DNA of 61,768 bases, taken from Planctomycetota bacterium (lineage in GTDB: Bacteria; Planctomycetota; J058; JAJDCP01). Positions within the stretch are counted from its first letter, which is position 1, and the number at the start of each line of letters is the position of its first letter. The position numbers and the translations under genes are program-made. Below are positions 33,783 through 42,037 of the stretch, piece by piece. Below the pieces are notes generated by a model that was not told where the DNA came from, did not search any database, and was given only the letters and a program-made list of their open reading frames with translations. The stretch lies in contig JAJDCP010000015.1 of assembly GCA_029260765.1 (NCBI GenBank), positions 1 through 61,768 of the forward strand, read 5' to 3'.

Positions 33783-34307
33783 GTGTCGAATGCCAGCCAG
33801 TCCCTCCTTCAGGCGAGCCAGGTCATCCAGCAACAAGTGGCCGCCTTGACGCAGGCCGCAACGGGGAGCTCAGGAGCCGCGAAGCGCGTGCTTGCCGTGC
33901 ACGCCCGCTTTCTAAAGGGGCACGCGCTGAAGATGGCGCAGAACGCGCGCTTCCTCGAGAAAAAAGCGGGCGCTGGCGGGAGACATGCAGGCGCCGGAGC
34001 AGGCCCAGGTGCGGGTGGGGGCAGCCAGCCGGCGGAGACTGCTGGCGGCGGACTGCAGGTCCAGTGGGATCAAGCCCGCACGCACAGCGGATTCCCTCCT
34101 GAGGCGCGTCGCTGGCGCAAGGGAGAGAAGGGTAAGTGGATCTATGCAGCTGCTACCGTGATCAACAAGAAGTGGCAGAACAACCGCGTGATTCCCTTCA
34201 GCTACAATGGCAAGCCCTGTGTCGCCCGCCAGACCTGGCACTCCCACCAGGCGGCCACAGGCAGGACCGGCCGCTTCAAGGCGACCGAGGTGTATCCTCG
34301 TAAGTAG
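33783..34307 (+). CDS. Basic hypothetical protein with Gly/Ala linker
   Basis: GTG start with AGGAG 10 bases upstream. An N-terminal helical region of ~65 residues rich in Ala and Gln is joined by a Gly/Ala linker (~residues 66-95) to a basic C-terminal domain of ~75 residues with WRKGEKGKWIYAAATVINK, FSYNGKPCVARQTWHSH and a final VYPRK. The two-part build with a compact basic end resembles secreted effectors or small nucleases, but no catalytic signature is recognised. It is followed by the 159-bp MITE. Function unknown. Confidence 0.6.
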   Translation: MSNASQSLLQASQVIQQQVAALTQAATGSSGAAKRVLAVHARFLKGHALKMAQNARFLEKKAGAGGRHAGAGAGPGAGGGSQPAETAGGGLQVQWDQARTHSGFPPEARRWRKGEKGKWIYAAATVINKKWQNNRVIPFSYNGKPCVARQTWHSHQAATGRTGRFKATEVYPRK

Positions 34308-34333
34308 GCAGCAGCCACCAGTCTGGTGCGACC

Positions 34334-34492
34334 CTAGTGCCTTCGCGCACAAGTTCCGGTACATCCGGACGATGTGTGCGTCGTGGATAGCAAATTCTTG
34401 TAGGGGAGGGGTTTACCCCCTCCCGCGGCTACCGGGCGGGGATAAACCCCGCCCCTACGGGGTGTACCGGAACTTACGCGGCGAGGCACTAG
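34334..34492. mobile_element. 159-bp MITE with ~31-bp imperfect TIRs
   Basis: The left end CTAGTGCCTTCGCGCACAAG continues TTCCGGTACA; the right end, read inverted, is CTAGTGCCTCGCCGCGTAAG continuing TTCCGGTACA. Between them is the REP-like hairpin at 34400-34458, the same palindrome as in the MITE at 14147. The right-hand CTAG includes the stop codon of the adjacent minus-strand sulfotransferase-like gene. No coding capacity. Confidence 0.8.
34400..34458. repeat. REP-like hairpin inside the second MITE
   Basis: The arms are GTAGGGGAGGGGTTTACCCC on the left and GGGGATAAACCCCGCCCCTAC minus its first base on the right, with a short loop around CGGCTA. Compared with 14180-14238, the left arm has drifted (A for C, C for T) while the right arm is nearly identical. 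Confidence 0.8.
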
Positions 34493-35208
34493 AGCGCGTG
34501 CTCAGCCAGCTGCTGGTACGCCGGCAGGCATGCTTCCAGCACCGGTAGCAGCTCGCCCGGAAGCGCGACCTCTCGCGGCTGCCAGGGCCGGAACCCAGTT
34601 GAGCTCAGGACTGCATCGTACCAGTGTTTCGCCCAGACCCCATCGCTGGCGCGCGGACCGGCCGGCCAGGCCAGCATGTGCTCGTCGAAGGGCAGCTGCA
34701 GCGCCCCGCACATGGCCGACAGGGCGCGCCGGGGATCGCGCAGCACAGCCGCGGACTCGATGACCGGCGGAATACACCCGCTGCGCTTCCGTACCCAGGC
34801 AAAGATCTGCAGCTGCCGCTCGAGACCCAGATCAGCCGCGACCACCTGCTGCCGTTTGCGCGCATAGGAGAGCAGCACTTCGCGGGGATGCCGGATCAAG
34901 AAGACATGCCGGCAGCCCCCCAGCCGCTCTATGTCGATCTCGGGCAACAGATGGTGGGTCATGTGCTTCTCATAACGGACCGCGCAGCCCACCGGGAGTG
35001 GTTCTTCCAGGGCGTCAAGCACCTCGCGCCAGTCGGTCTGGCCGGCCGCGATCACCTCGTCGCGGCCCGGATGCGGGCAGCCGGTCTGCGCCAGGTAGTA
35101 CGCGTAGAGGGGCTCGTCGACCACCACCGTATCCGGGCGGTTTTCCCAGGCACGCATCATCGCGGTCGAGATGTTGCGCGGCCCCGACCAGCACGCCACG
35201 CGGATCAC
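34489..35208 (-). CDS. Sulfotransferase-like P-loop protein
   Basis: GTG start at 35208 overlaps the TGA of the upstream aminotransferase (GTGA), so the two are translationally coupled. The N-terminal VACWSGPRNISTAMM is the 5'-phosphosulfate-type P-loop and FLIRHPREVLLSYARK the 3'-phosphate segment of PAPS sulfotransferases. VVVDEPLYAYYL is a marker of a subgroup that I recall from plant proteins annotated branched-chain-aminotransferase-like. The 239-residue length suits a single domain. The TAG stop lies inside the terminal repeat of the MITE at 34334-34492, so the original C-terminus may have differed. The substrate is unknown. Confidence 0.8.
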   Translation of the reverse strand: MIRVACWSGPRNISTAMMRAWENRPDTVVVDEPLYAYYLAQTGCPHPGRDEVIAAGQTDWREVLDALEEPLPVGCAVRYEKHMTHHLLPEIDIERLGGCRHVFLIRHPREVLLSYARKRQQVVAADLGLERQLQIFAWVRKRSGCIPPVIESAAVLRDPRRALSAMCGALQLPFDEHMLAWPAGPRASDGVWAKHWYDAVLSSTGFRPWQPREVALPGELLPVLEACLPAYQQLAEHAL

Positions 35209-36122
35209 GAGTGCGGCCCGCCGCAGACGCGCTCGAGCAAAGCGCGGTACAGCTGTTGCAGGCGCTCTGTCAGCGGCCCGCGGCCCCCGCTGCCGATGGT
35301 CCTGCCGTCGACCGAGGCGACTGGTGCCACTCCTGCGAAGCTGCCGGTCACAAAGGCTTCGTCGGCATCGTAGACATCGACCAGGCTGAAGTCCTTCTCC
35401 CGCGCCTCGATGCCCGCTTGGGCGCACAAGCTGAGGACTTTGCCGCGGGTGATGCCGGCCAGGCAATAGCGGCCGCTGGAGGTCCAGACCTCGCCCGCGC
35501 GCACGATGAAGAAGTTGGTCGAGTTGCAGGTGGCGACGAAGCCGTGCGGATCGAGCATCAAGCCCTCGTCTGCGCCCGCCTTGGCCGCCTGGATGCAGGC
35601 CTGGATGCAGGTGTGTTTGCTCAGGCTCATGATGCGCGGATCCGCCGTGTCCGGCCTGCCACGCCGGACATGCACCGTGTAGAGCCGTAGCCCGCGATCA
35701 GCGGTCTCGGGAGTGACCCGTTTGTGCTCAGGGATGATCACCAGGGTCGGCGGCGAGACCACCACCGCGGGGGACTGGTAGGGAGTCGAGCGGATGCCCC
35801 GAGTGACGATCAAGCGCAGATGCACATGGTCGCGCATGCCGTTGGCCTCGACGGTGCGGTACAACTCTTCGAGCAGCTCTGCGCGCGTCTTGCCGATCTC
35901 CAGGTCGATGGCCCGCGCCCCTTGGAAGAGACGCGCCAGATGGTCCTCAGCGAAGGCCAGCTGCCCGCGATGCAGCCGGAAGCTCTCCCAGATGCCATCG
36001 CCGAGCAGGAATCCGCTGTCAAAGACCGACACCAGCGCCTGGTCGCGGGGCAGCAAAGCACCGTTGATCGAGACCAAGACCGAGGCATTGCGTGGATCGG
36101 GGCTGTAGTCGTGGGTTCCCAT
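35205..36122 (-). CDS. Class IV PLP aminotransferase (IlvE/D-amino-acid type)
   Basis: A fold-type IV aminotransferase or lyase acting on branched-chain or D-amino acids, or aminodeoxychorismate. FDSGFLLGDGIWESFR is the N-terminal family hallmark, the PLP Lys sits in MSLSKHTCIQA, and NSTNFFIV, LAGITRGKVL and DEAFVTGSFAGVAPV complete the active site. The length of 305 is normal. The gene starts 2 bases after the alpha/beta hydrolase stop and overlaps the sulfotransferase-like gene by 4 bases. The pair suggests amination or deamination linked to transfer of a sulfo group, but the product is unknown. Confidence 0.87.
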   Translation of the reverse strand: MGTHDYSPDPRNASVLVSINGALLPRDQALVSVFDSGFLLGDGIWESFRLHRGQLAFAEDHLARLFQGARAIDLEIGKTRAELLEELYRTVEANGMRDHVHLRLIVTRGIRSTPYQSPAVVVSPPTLVIIPEHKRVTPETADRGLRLYTVHVRRGRPDTADPRIMSLSKHTCIQACIQAAKAGADEGLMLDPHGFVATCNSTNFFIVRAGEVWTSSGRYCLAGITRGKVLSLCAQAGIEAREKDFSLVDVYDADEAFVTGSFAGVAPVASVDGRTIGSGGRGPLTERLQQLYRALLERVCGGPHS

Positions 36123-36124
36123 CG

Positions 36125-36877
36125 TCAGCCTGCGCTGCCCAAGCCGCCCAGCCAGGCCGCCACGATCTGCGCCATCGCTGCCTCATGCTCCCCCGAGAAG
36201 AGATGGTCCGCCCCCTCGACCATGATCAGGTCCGCGCTGACCAGCGTGGCCGCTTCCTGGATGGCGGACGATTCCTCGGGGGGCACCACGGTGTCGAGTG
36301 TGCCGTGCACCAGCAACCAGGGGACCTGCACCTGAGACGCCTGCGGCAGCACTGTGCCGACCGCGGCCATGTCGTCGAAGAACGCCTGGGACAGGGGGCA
36401 TTCGGGCTTGTCCCACATCAAATCGCCCGGCTTCTGCTGACCGAACTTGCGGCGCGCAAAGTCGGCCGTATCGACCATTCCGCCCAGCGAGACCAGAGCG
36501 CCGATGCGGGCATCGCGCACCGTGCGCAGCACGCCGACCGCCGCCCCCATGCTGTGGCCGACGTAGATCAGGGGCCGCCCTGCCACCGCGTCGAGCACCG
36601 CGCCGAGGTCTTCGACCTCCTTGCTGACTGTGCTGTCCCGGAAGTCGCCTTCAGAGTCGCCGTTGCCGGCGAAAGAGAAGCGCAGGTTGGCGAAGCCCTG
36701 CTCCGCGAGCGCACGCGCCAGTGTCTGTGCCCAGGCGCGGTCCTTATTGGCGGTCACGCCGTGCCCGATCACCACCAGCGGCGCGGGGTTGTCTGGAGCC
36801 GCCCCGCCCGCCACCGCGTAGTCCAGGCGTTCACCCGCCTGGTTGCGGATGACGCCGAAAGCCGGTTCGTTGTGCAT
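36125..36877 (-). CDS. Alpha/beta hydrolase
   Basis: The catalytic triad is readable: nucleophile Ser in VGHSMGAAVG, Asp in HGTLDTVVPPEE and His in GADHLFSGE. The N-terminal GHGVTANKDR and FSFAGNGDSEGDF are typical of the Serine aminopeptidase/S33-like or AXE-type cytosolic hydrolases near dienelactone hydrolase. There is no signal peptide. It lies 10 bases after the alcohol dehydrogenase gene and 2 before the aminotransferase gene in a four-gene operon. Family S-formylglutathione hydrolases (esterase D) have a different fold signature, so this is not an obvious FrmB. Confidence 0.85.
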   Translation of the reverse strand: MHNEPAFGVIRNQAGERLDYAVAGGAAPDNPAPLVVIGHGVTANKDRAWAQTLARALAEQGFANLRFSFAGNGDSEGDFRDSTVSKEVEDLGAVLDAVAGRPLIYVGHSMGAAVGVLRTVRDARIGALVSLGGMVDTADFARRKFGQQKPGDLMWDKPECPLSQAFFDDMAAVGTVLPQASQVQVPWLLVHGTLDTVVPPEESSAIQEAATLVSADLIMVEGADHLFSGEHEAAMAQIVAAWLGGLGSAG

Positions 36878-36887
36878 GGCAAACCTC

Positions 36888-37997
36888 TTAAGGGAAGGTG
36901 ATGACCGAGCGGATGCCGTCCTTTGCTTCCATCAGCTCGAAACCGTGATTGACCTGGTCCAGGCTGATCCGGTGGGAGACGAAGCCGTCGAGGTCGAGCT
37001 CACCGCGGACCATCATGTCGACCAGTTGGGGGACATGCGTGCGGCCCCGCGCTCCTCCGAAGCTGCCTCCCTGCACCCGGCGGCCGGTGATCAGCAAGCG
37101 GGGCACGATCTCGAGCTTCTCGCCCCGGCCCGCGACGCCCAGGATGGTGCACAAGCCCCAGCCCATGCGCGCGGCCTCGACGGCCTGCCCCATCACGTCC
37201 ACCCGCCCCGTCGCCTCGAAGGTGTAGTCGGCGCCGAAGCCCGCCGTGGCGTCCAGGATGGCCGCGACAGGATCGAGCTCGTCTGCCCGCAGAACCTCGG
37301 TCGCTCCGAAGCTCCGCGCCAACTCGAGCCTGCCTGGCGAGCGGTCGACGGCGATGATGCGTTCGGCGCCGCGCAGCTTGGCGCCCACCACAGCGCCGAG
37401 CCCCACCATACCGCAGCCGAACACGGCGACGGTCGAGCCTTGCTCGACCTCGGCCTTCCAGATGGCCGCTGCGAGCCCGGTCGTGGCGCCGCAGGCCAGC
37501 AGACAGGTGGTCTCGAAGGACGCCGCGGGATCGACCTTGGCCAGCGCGATCTCGGGCATCACGGTGTACTCGGCGAAGGTCGAGGTGCCCATGAAGTGCC
37601 GCAGTGGCTCGCCATTGCGCGACAGCCGCGTGGTGCCATCCGGGAGGTAGCCTTTGCCCTGCTGGGCGCGGATCGCCAGGCAGATGTTGGTCTTACCGCT
37701 CCTGCAGTGCAGGCACTCTCCGCACTCTGGTGAGAAGAGCGTGACCACGTGGTCTCCGACCTGCAGGGACTGCACTCCCTCGCCCAGCTCTTCGACCACG
37801 CCCGCGCCCTCATGCCCGAGCACGCAGGGCGCATAGCCGCTGGGGTCGACACCGGAGGCCGTGTACAGGTCGGTGTGGCAGACGCCGCACGCTTTGAGCC
37901 GCACCAGTGCTTCGCCGGCGCGGGGGGGCGCAAGCTCGACCTGTTGGACGACCAGGGGATTCCCAAAGCTCTCGAGCACCGCGGCGCGCATCTTCAT
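36888..37997 (-). CDS. Zinc-dependent class III-type alcohol dehydrogenase
   Basis: A medium-chain NAD-dependent dehydrogenase. The catalytic zinc ligands are in KACGVCHTDLY and GHEGAGVVEEL; the structural zinc uses CGECLHCRSGKTNIC; the Rossmann glycines are in VFGCGMVGLGAVVG. The length of 369 and FSPECGECLHC with KGYLPDGTTRLS point to the S-hydroxymethylglutathione/mycothiol dehydrogenase (FrmA/AdhC) branch rather than simple ethanol dehydrogenases. It is the first gene of the operon with the hydrolase, aminotransferase and sulfotransferase-like genes, and is divergent from the acylase gene. Formaldehyde oxidation is likely but not proven. Confidence 0.87.
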   Translation of the reverse strand: MKMRAAVLESFGNPLVVQQVELAPPRAGEALVRLKACGVCHTDLYTASGVDPSGYAPCVLGHEGAGVVEELGEGVQSLQVGDHVVTLFSPECGECLHCRSGKTNICLAIRAQQGKGYLPDGTTRLSRNGEPLRHFMGTSTFAEYTVMPEIALAKVDPAASFETTCLLACGATTGLAAAIWKAEVEQGSTVAVFGCGMVGLGAVVGAKLRGAERIIAVDRSPGRLELARSFGATEVLRADELDPVAAILDATAGFGADYTFEATGRVDVMGQAVEAARMGWGLCTILGVAGRGEKLEIVPRLLITGRRVQGGSFGGARGRTHVPQLVDMMVRGELDLDGFVSHRISLDQVNHGFELMEAKDGIRSVITFP

Positions 37998-38131
37998 GGT
38001 TGATCTCCGTCTGGGCTGGTAGCAATCGGGCCATTGTAGGGCAGGCGCAGCGCCACGACAACTCGGGAAAGGCCTGGCAGACTTGTGCGCTGTGCCCTAC
38101 AAACAGGGCACAACGCAGTCAGGAGCACCCC

Positions 38132-40279
38132 ATGCGCATTCCCGGCCGTCCTCAGGTGGAAATGGAGCGCGACAGGCACGGCATCTGCCATGTCCGCGCG
38201 GCCGCGCTCGAGGATCTGTTCTATGGACTGGGGTACTGCCACGCCCTGGACCGGTCCCTGCAGCTGCAGCTGATGCGCATCCTCGGCCAGGGCCGCGCAA
38301 GCGAGCTGCTCGATGGCTCCGACGCCGCCCTCGCCATCGACATCTTCTTCCGGCGCATGGCCTGGATCCGCGGGGTCAGCGAGGAAGCCGCCCGCTTGCA
38401 GCCCGGGTACCGCGCCGTCTGCGAGGCCTACTGCCAGGGCATCAACGCGCGCTTGCTGCGGAAGCGCCCCTGGGAGCTGCGCATGCTCGGCGTGCGCCCG
38501 GAGGCCTGGACCGTCGAGGATTGCCTGCTGCTCGCCCGCATGACCGGCTACCTGACCCTGGCCCAATCCCAGGCCGAGATCGAGCGGCTGCTCGTCGAGC
38601 TGGTGCAGGCCGGCGTCGGCGATGCCGCGTTGGAAGAGCTGTTTCCCGGTCTGTTGGGCGGGCTCGATCGTGCGCTGTTGCAGAAGGTTCAGCTCGGAGA
38701 GCGCATCGTGCCCGAGGCCGTGCGCTGGCACCCGGCGCTCTCGGCTTCGATGGCTTCGAACAACTGGGTGGTGGCGGGTTCTCGCACCGCTTCGGGCAAG
38801 CCGATGCTGGCCAACGATCCGCACCTCGAGATCAATCGGGTGCCGAATGTCTGGTACGAGGTCTCGTTGGAGTCGCCGCAGCGCTATCTGTGTGGGGCCA
38901 GCATGCCTGGCCTGCCCGGGGTGATTGTCGGCCGCAACGCCGAGCTGGCCTGGGGCGCGACCTATACCTTCATGGACGCCATCGATTCCTGGGTCGAAGA
39001 GTGCCGCGACGGCAAGTTCCGGCGCGCTGACAGCTGGGAGCCGTTTGAGGAACGCACCGAGGTCATCCGCCGCAAGGGGCGTCCGGACCACACGGTCACT
39101 TTCTACGAGAACCTGCACGGTGTGCTTGACGGGGATCCCCGGCAGGCGGGCTTCTACCTGGCGACCCGCTGGGCCTCTGCCGAGGGCGGGGCGCGTTCGC
39201 TGGAGGCGACGCAGAAGCTGTGGGAGACGGACAGCGTCGAGCAGGGCCGCGAAGTGTTGGGCCAGATCGAGACTTCCTGGAACTGGGTGTTGGCTGACCG
39301 TGAGGGGAACATCGGCTACCAGATGTCGGGCCGCTTGCCGCTGCGCCGCGAGGGAGTTTCGGGACTGGTTGCGCTGCCCGGCTGGGAGCCAGCCAACGAC
39401 TGGCAGGGCTTTGCGCGTCCCGATCAGTTGCCGCGCTGCCTGAACCCGGAAGCCGGCTACTTCGTGACCGCCAACAACGACCTCAACCGCTGGGGGGAGG
39501 TTCCTGCGATCAACGTGCCGATGGGTGATTACCGGGCGCGCCGCATCGAGGCTTGTCTGGAGGCAGCTGGGCCGATGCAGGCCGCCGAGCATAAGGCCAT
39601 CCAATTGGACGTGTACTCGTTGCAGGCGCAGCAGTTCCTCGAGCTTCTGCGTCCGCTGCTGCCGGACACCCCCCAGGGGAAGCTGCTGGCGGGCTGGGAC
39701 TGCAGCTACGGGCTCGAGTCCGAGGGCGCCTTCCTGTTCGAGTGCTTCTACCGCCGGCTGTTTGGGTTGGTCTTTGGCGAGCAGGGCCTGGGGGCCGAGG
39801 TCGCCGCGCACCTGCTGGGAGAGACCGGCATTCCGGTCGACTTCTATGCCAACTTCGACCGGGTGTTGCTGGCCGAGAGCTCGGCCTGGTTTGGAGAGCT
39901 GCGGCGTGAAGACCTGTTCCGCCAGGCGGCGGCCGAAGCTCTGCAGGTCGAGCCGCGCCGTTGGGGTGACGGCCAGCGCTTGACCCTCAGCCACATCGTG
40001 CTCGGCGGCAAGCTGCCGCGCTGGTTGGGCTTCGACCGCGGTCCCATCGAGCTGGCCGGCGGCCGCGCGACGCCGCGCCAGGGCCAGATCTACCGCAGCG
40101 CGGGGCGCGCCACCAGCTTTGCCGGCTCGTTGCGTATGGTCTGCGACCTGGCGGAGGATGGCCTGACAAGCAGCCTGGCTGGGGGTCCCAGCGACCGACG
40201 CTTCTCGCGCTGGTATTGCAGCGAGCTGGCCGCCTGGCAAGAGGGCAGCTACAAGCGGGTGGAGCCGCGTGGGGAGTGA
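38132..40279 (+). CDS. Penicillin-acylase-family N-terminal-nucleophile amidase
   Basis: ATG at 38132 with AGGAG 6 bases upstream. GYCHALDRSLQLQLMR in the alpha-like part and the new N-terminus ASMASNNWVVAGSRT identify the family; Ser209 would become the nucleophile after self-cleavage of the precursor. ANDPHLEINRVPNVWYE and GLPGVIVGRNAELAWGATYT supply oxyanion and substrate residues. A signal peptide is absent, so processing would be cytoplasmic. The length of 715 is normal for quorum-signal or beta-lactam acylases, which cleave N-acyl amides. The substrate is unknown. It is divergent from the alcohol dehydrogenase gene and followed by vapBC. Confidence 0.9.
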   Translation: MRIPGRPQVEMERDRHGICHVRAAALEDLFYGLGYCHALDRSLQLQLMRILGQGRASELLDGSDAALAIDIFFRRMAWIRGVSEEAARLQPGYRAVCEAYCQGINARLLRKRPWELRMLGVRPEAWTVEDCLLLARMTGYLTLAQSQAEIERLLVELVQAGVGDAALEELFPGLLGGLDRALLQKVQLGERIVPEAVRWHPALSASMASNNWVVAGSRTASGKPMLANDPHLEINRVPNVWYEVSLESPQRYLCGASMPGLPGVIVGRNAELAWGATYTFMDAIDSWVEECRDGKFRRADSWEPFEERTEVIRRKGRPDHTVTFYENLHGVLDGDPRQAGFYLATRWASAEGGARSLEATQKLWETDSVEQGREVLGQIETSWNWVLADREGNIGYQMSGRLPLRREGVSGLVALPGWEPANDWQGFARPDQLPRCLNPEAGYFVTANNDLNRWGEVPAINVPMGDYRARRIEACLEAAGPMQAAEHKAIQLDVYSLQAQQFLELLRPLLPDTPQGKLLAGWDCSYGLESEGAFLFECFYRRLFGLVFGEQGLGAEVAAHLLGETGIPVDFYANFDRVLLAESSAWFGELRREDLFRQAAAEALQVEPRRWGDGQRLTLSHIVLGGKLPRWLGFDRGPIELAGGRATPRQGQIYRSAGRATSFAGSLRMVCDLAEDGLTSSLAGGPSDRRFSRWYCSELAAWQEGSYKRVEPRGE

Positions 40280-40350
40280 GAAAAGGTTCTGTTGCGGCAT
40301 CGGGTCGGGGACCTGGATATACTATGTACATGCTGCATGGAGGCCAGAAC

Positions 40351-40590
40351 ATGCCCCAGCTTCACTTCTCCGTTTCCGAGGAAACCGCGCAACGGCTCAG
40401 GCTCGAGGCAAAGAGTCGCGGACTTCCTGTTTCCCGGCTTCTCGCCGAGATCGTCGAACGACAGTTGGGGGCTGGTTGGCCCGCCGGATACCTCGAAGGA
40501 ATTCTGCAACGGGCCTCGGAAGGGCCTGATTTCGAGCTGCCCGTGATTCCCAAGGGGCGGCTAGAAGAGGAGCCTCCTGCGATCGGATGA
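40351..40590 (+). CDS. VapB-like antitoxin
   Basis: A 79-residue protein with GGAGG 7 bases before the ATG. The front, PQLHFSVSEETAQRLRLEAK, is a ribbon-helix-helix fold (beta strand, then helix SRGLPVSRLLAEIVERQL) that binds the operon promoter; the acidic tail would wrap the toxin. It overlaps the PIN toxin gene by ATGA, the classic order and coupling of type II systems. A -10-like TATACT lies at 40318-40323, possibly the autoregulated promoter. Confidence 0.82.
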   Translation: MPQLHFSVSEETAQRLRLEAKSRGLPVSRLLAEIVERQLGAGWPAGYLEGILQRASEGPDFELPVIPKGRLEEEPPAIG

Positions 40591-41006
40591 AGTACCTCCT
40601 CGACACAGGGACGATCAACGCCCTGGTAAACGCGCGTCGCGGCACCAAATCGACCCGTGAGAAGCGAGATCGCATCTGGCGTGCCTTCGTGCGCTCGGGT
40701 GGCGTGGGAACGGTCGCCGTCTCGGTTATCCAGAAGGCGGAGCTGACATGGGGAGTTCTCAAAGCCCATCGCCCGGACATGCTTGCGAAGTTTGAGGCGT
40801 TCTGGGCCCCGCTGCCCTGCTTGGTGTTCGACGACGAAAGCGCACGTCTTTGGGCCCGCACGCGTTTGACGCTCAGCCAACAGCCGGGAGAGCGAGATCT
40901 CATCACCGCGGTCCTGGCTCTGCAGCATGGCTTGACCGTGGTTTCCGAAGACAGCGACTTTCAGAAGATCCCTGGCTTGTCCTTTACGGATTGGGGGAGG
41001 AGTTAG
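40587..41006 (+). CDS. VapC-type PIN-domain ribonuclease toxin
   Basis: PIN-domain acidic residues are in order: Asp in KYLLDTGTINAL, Glu in VIQKAELTWG, then the Asp pair in GERDLITAVLALQHG and SEDSDFQKIPGL. The second and third conserved segments are well placed for a Mg-dependent endoribonuclease. Coupled by ATGA to the antitoxin. Its 3' end overlaps the last 23 bases of the convergent MarR-GNAT gene. Targets of VapC proteins are tRNA or rRNA loops; the specific target here is unknown. Confidence 0.88.
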   Translation: MKYLLDTGTINALVNARRGTKSTREKRDRIWRAFVRSGGVGTVAVSVIQKAELTWGVLKAHRPDMLAKFEAFWAPLPCLVFDDESARLWARTRLTLSQQPGERDLITAVLALQHGLTVVSEDSDFQKIPGLSFTDWGRS

Positions 41007-41934
41007 GCCTCCACCCCGACAGATCCAGCGCATACCAAGCGTTGCAGCCGTAATGGCCGGTGCTGCCCAGGGGCCCGGGCAGCCTCTGGAAGCCGAAGGC
41101 CTGATAGAGTCGTCGCGCCCGTGCCATGCTTCCCAGGGTCTCGAGGTAGCAGCGGGCGTAGCCGGCTTCCCGGGCCTTGCCCAGCACCTCCCGTAGCAGC
41201 TGCTGTCCGAGACCCAGTCCTCGGATCTCGGGCAGGAAGTACATCTTGCGCAGCTCGCAGGTGTCCGAGGGTCCTCCGGCCAGCGGCCCGAAGCCCGCAC
41301 CGCCCAGGACCTGCCCGTCACGCTCGACCACCAGGTAGCCGCTGCCTGGCCCCGTGTAGCTGCCAGCCATGTCCTCGACCTCGGGGTCGTGGATGGCGAA
41401 ACCCGGGCCGTCGGCGCCGAACTCGGGCATCACCACCCGGATCAGGCGCGCCACCCCGGGGTTGTCGGCCCCGGTGATGGGACGGACCTGCAGCCCACGG
41501 CAGCTGCGCAGCCGGCGCAACGCCTGGGTGTACAATGACAAGCCGGCGACGACAGTGGAGACCTGCTCCGGCCGCAACAGGTCGAGCGCGGCCGCGACCT
41601 GGCTGCCTGCGCTGGCGTGGATGCCTGCCACCAGCGCTTGTCCCGAGTCTGTGAGACACAGGGGTTTCTGGCGGCGGTCCGTGGCATGCTCCGTCACCGC
41701 GATCAGATCCCGTTCCCGCAGCTGTTTGACGGCGCGGCTGACCACCGACTTGTCGAGCTGCAGCAGCTCGGCCAGCTCAGAAATGCCCAGCAGGCCTCGC
41801 TGGGTCAGCTCGATCATGATGTGGCACTGGCCGTGGGTCAAGCGCGCGGGCTCGTACCAGTCCTGCAGGAAACCCAGCTCACGGACCAGCTGCCGCGAGG
41901 CCTCGCGGCAGGCAGCGACGTGTTCTTCGGACAT
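40984..41934 (-). CDS. MarR-family regulator fused to GNAT acetyltransferase
   Basis: Residues ~25-140 form a MarR winged helix (GQCHIMIELTQRGLLGISEL, SVVSRAVKQLRERDLI, DRRQKPLCLTDSGQ). Residues ~150-310 are a GNAT domain with the CoA loop RGLGLGQQLLREVL and ARRLYQAFGFQ. This fusion is a known family; the MarR half probably controls its own promoter while the GNAT half acetylates a small ligand or drug. The gene is served by a good promoter with an overlapping dyad (41968-41995). It is convergent with vapC with a 23-base overlap. Confidence 0.88.
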   Translation of the reverse strand: MSEEHVAACREASRQLVRELGFLQDWYEPARLTHGQCHIMIELTQRGLLGISELAELLQLDKSVVSRAVKQLRERDLIAVTEHATDRRQKPLCLTDSGQALVAGIHASAGSQVAAALDLLRPEQVSTVVAGLSLYTQALRRLRSCRGLQVRPITGADNPGVARLIRVVMPEFGADGPGFAIHDPEVEDMAGSYTGPGSGYLVVERDGQVLGGAGFGPLAGGPSDTCELRKMYFLPEIRGLGLGQQLLREVLGKAREAGYARCYLETLGSMARARRLYQAFGFQRLPGPLGSTGHYGCNAWYALDLSGWRPNSSPNP

Positions 41935-41967
41935 GCATCGGACCCCTCTGCAATAGGTTCGTGGCGC

Positions 41968-41995
41968 ATTGTACAGGAAAGGTTGTTCGTGACAA
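41968..41995 (-). promoter_or_regulatory. Sigma70-type promoter with MarR-like dyad
   Basis: On the minus strand TTGTCA (41995-41990) and TACAAT (41973-41968) are 16 bases apart, 34 bases upstream of the ATG at 41934. The -35 lies in TTGTCACGAACAA (41983-41995), a TTGT-N5-ACAA dyad of the sort MarR proteins bind, so autoregulation is plausible. Confidence 0.6.
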
Positions 41996-42037
41996 CTATC
42001 TGTGTGTGGTATGCCTGCAAGTGGTTGGCGAAGCGTC

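Noticed and set aside
36125..36877. FrmB S-formylglutathione hydrolase
   Set aside because: The triad order and motifs are of a different alpha/beta hydrolase branch; operon position next to an FrmA-like dehydrogenase alone is not enough.
37994..40300. Long open frame on the minus strand opposite the penicillin-acylase gene
   Set aside because: It is the shadow of a GC-rich gene; its translation lacks family motifs, and the plus-strand gene has a ribosome site and Ntn signature.
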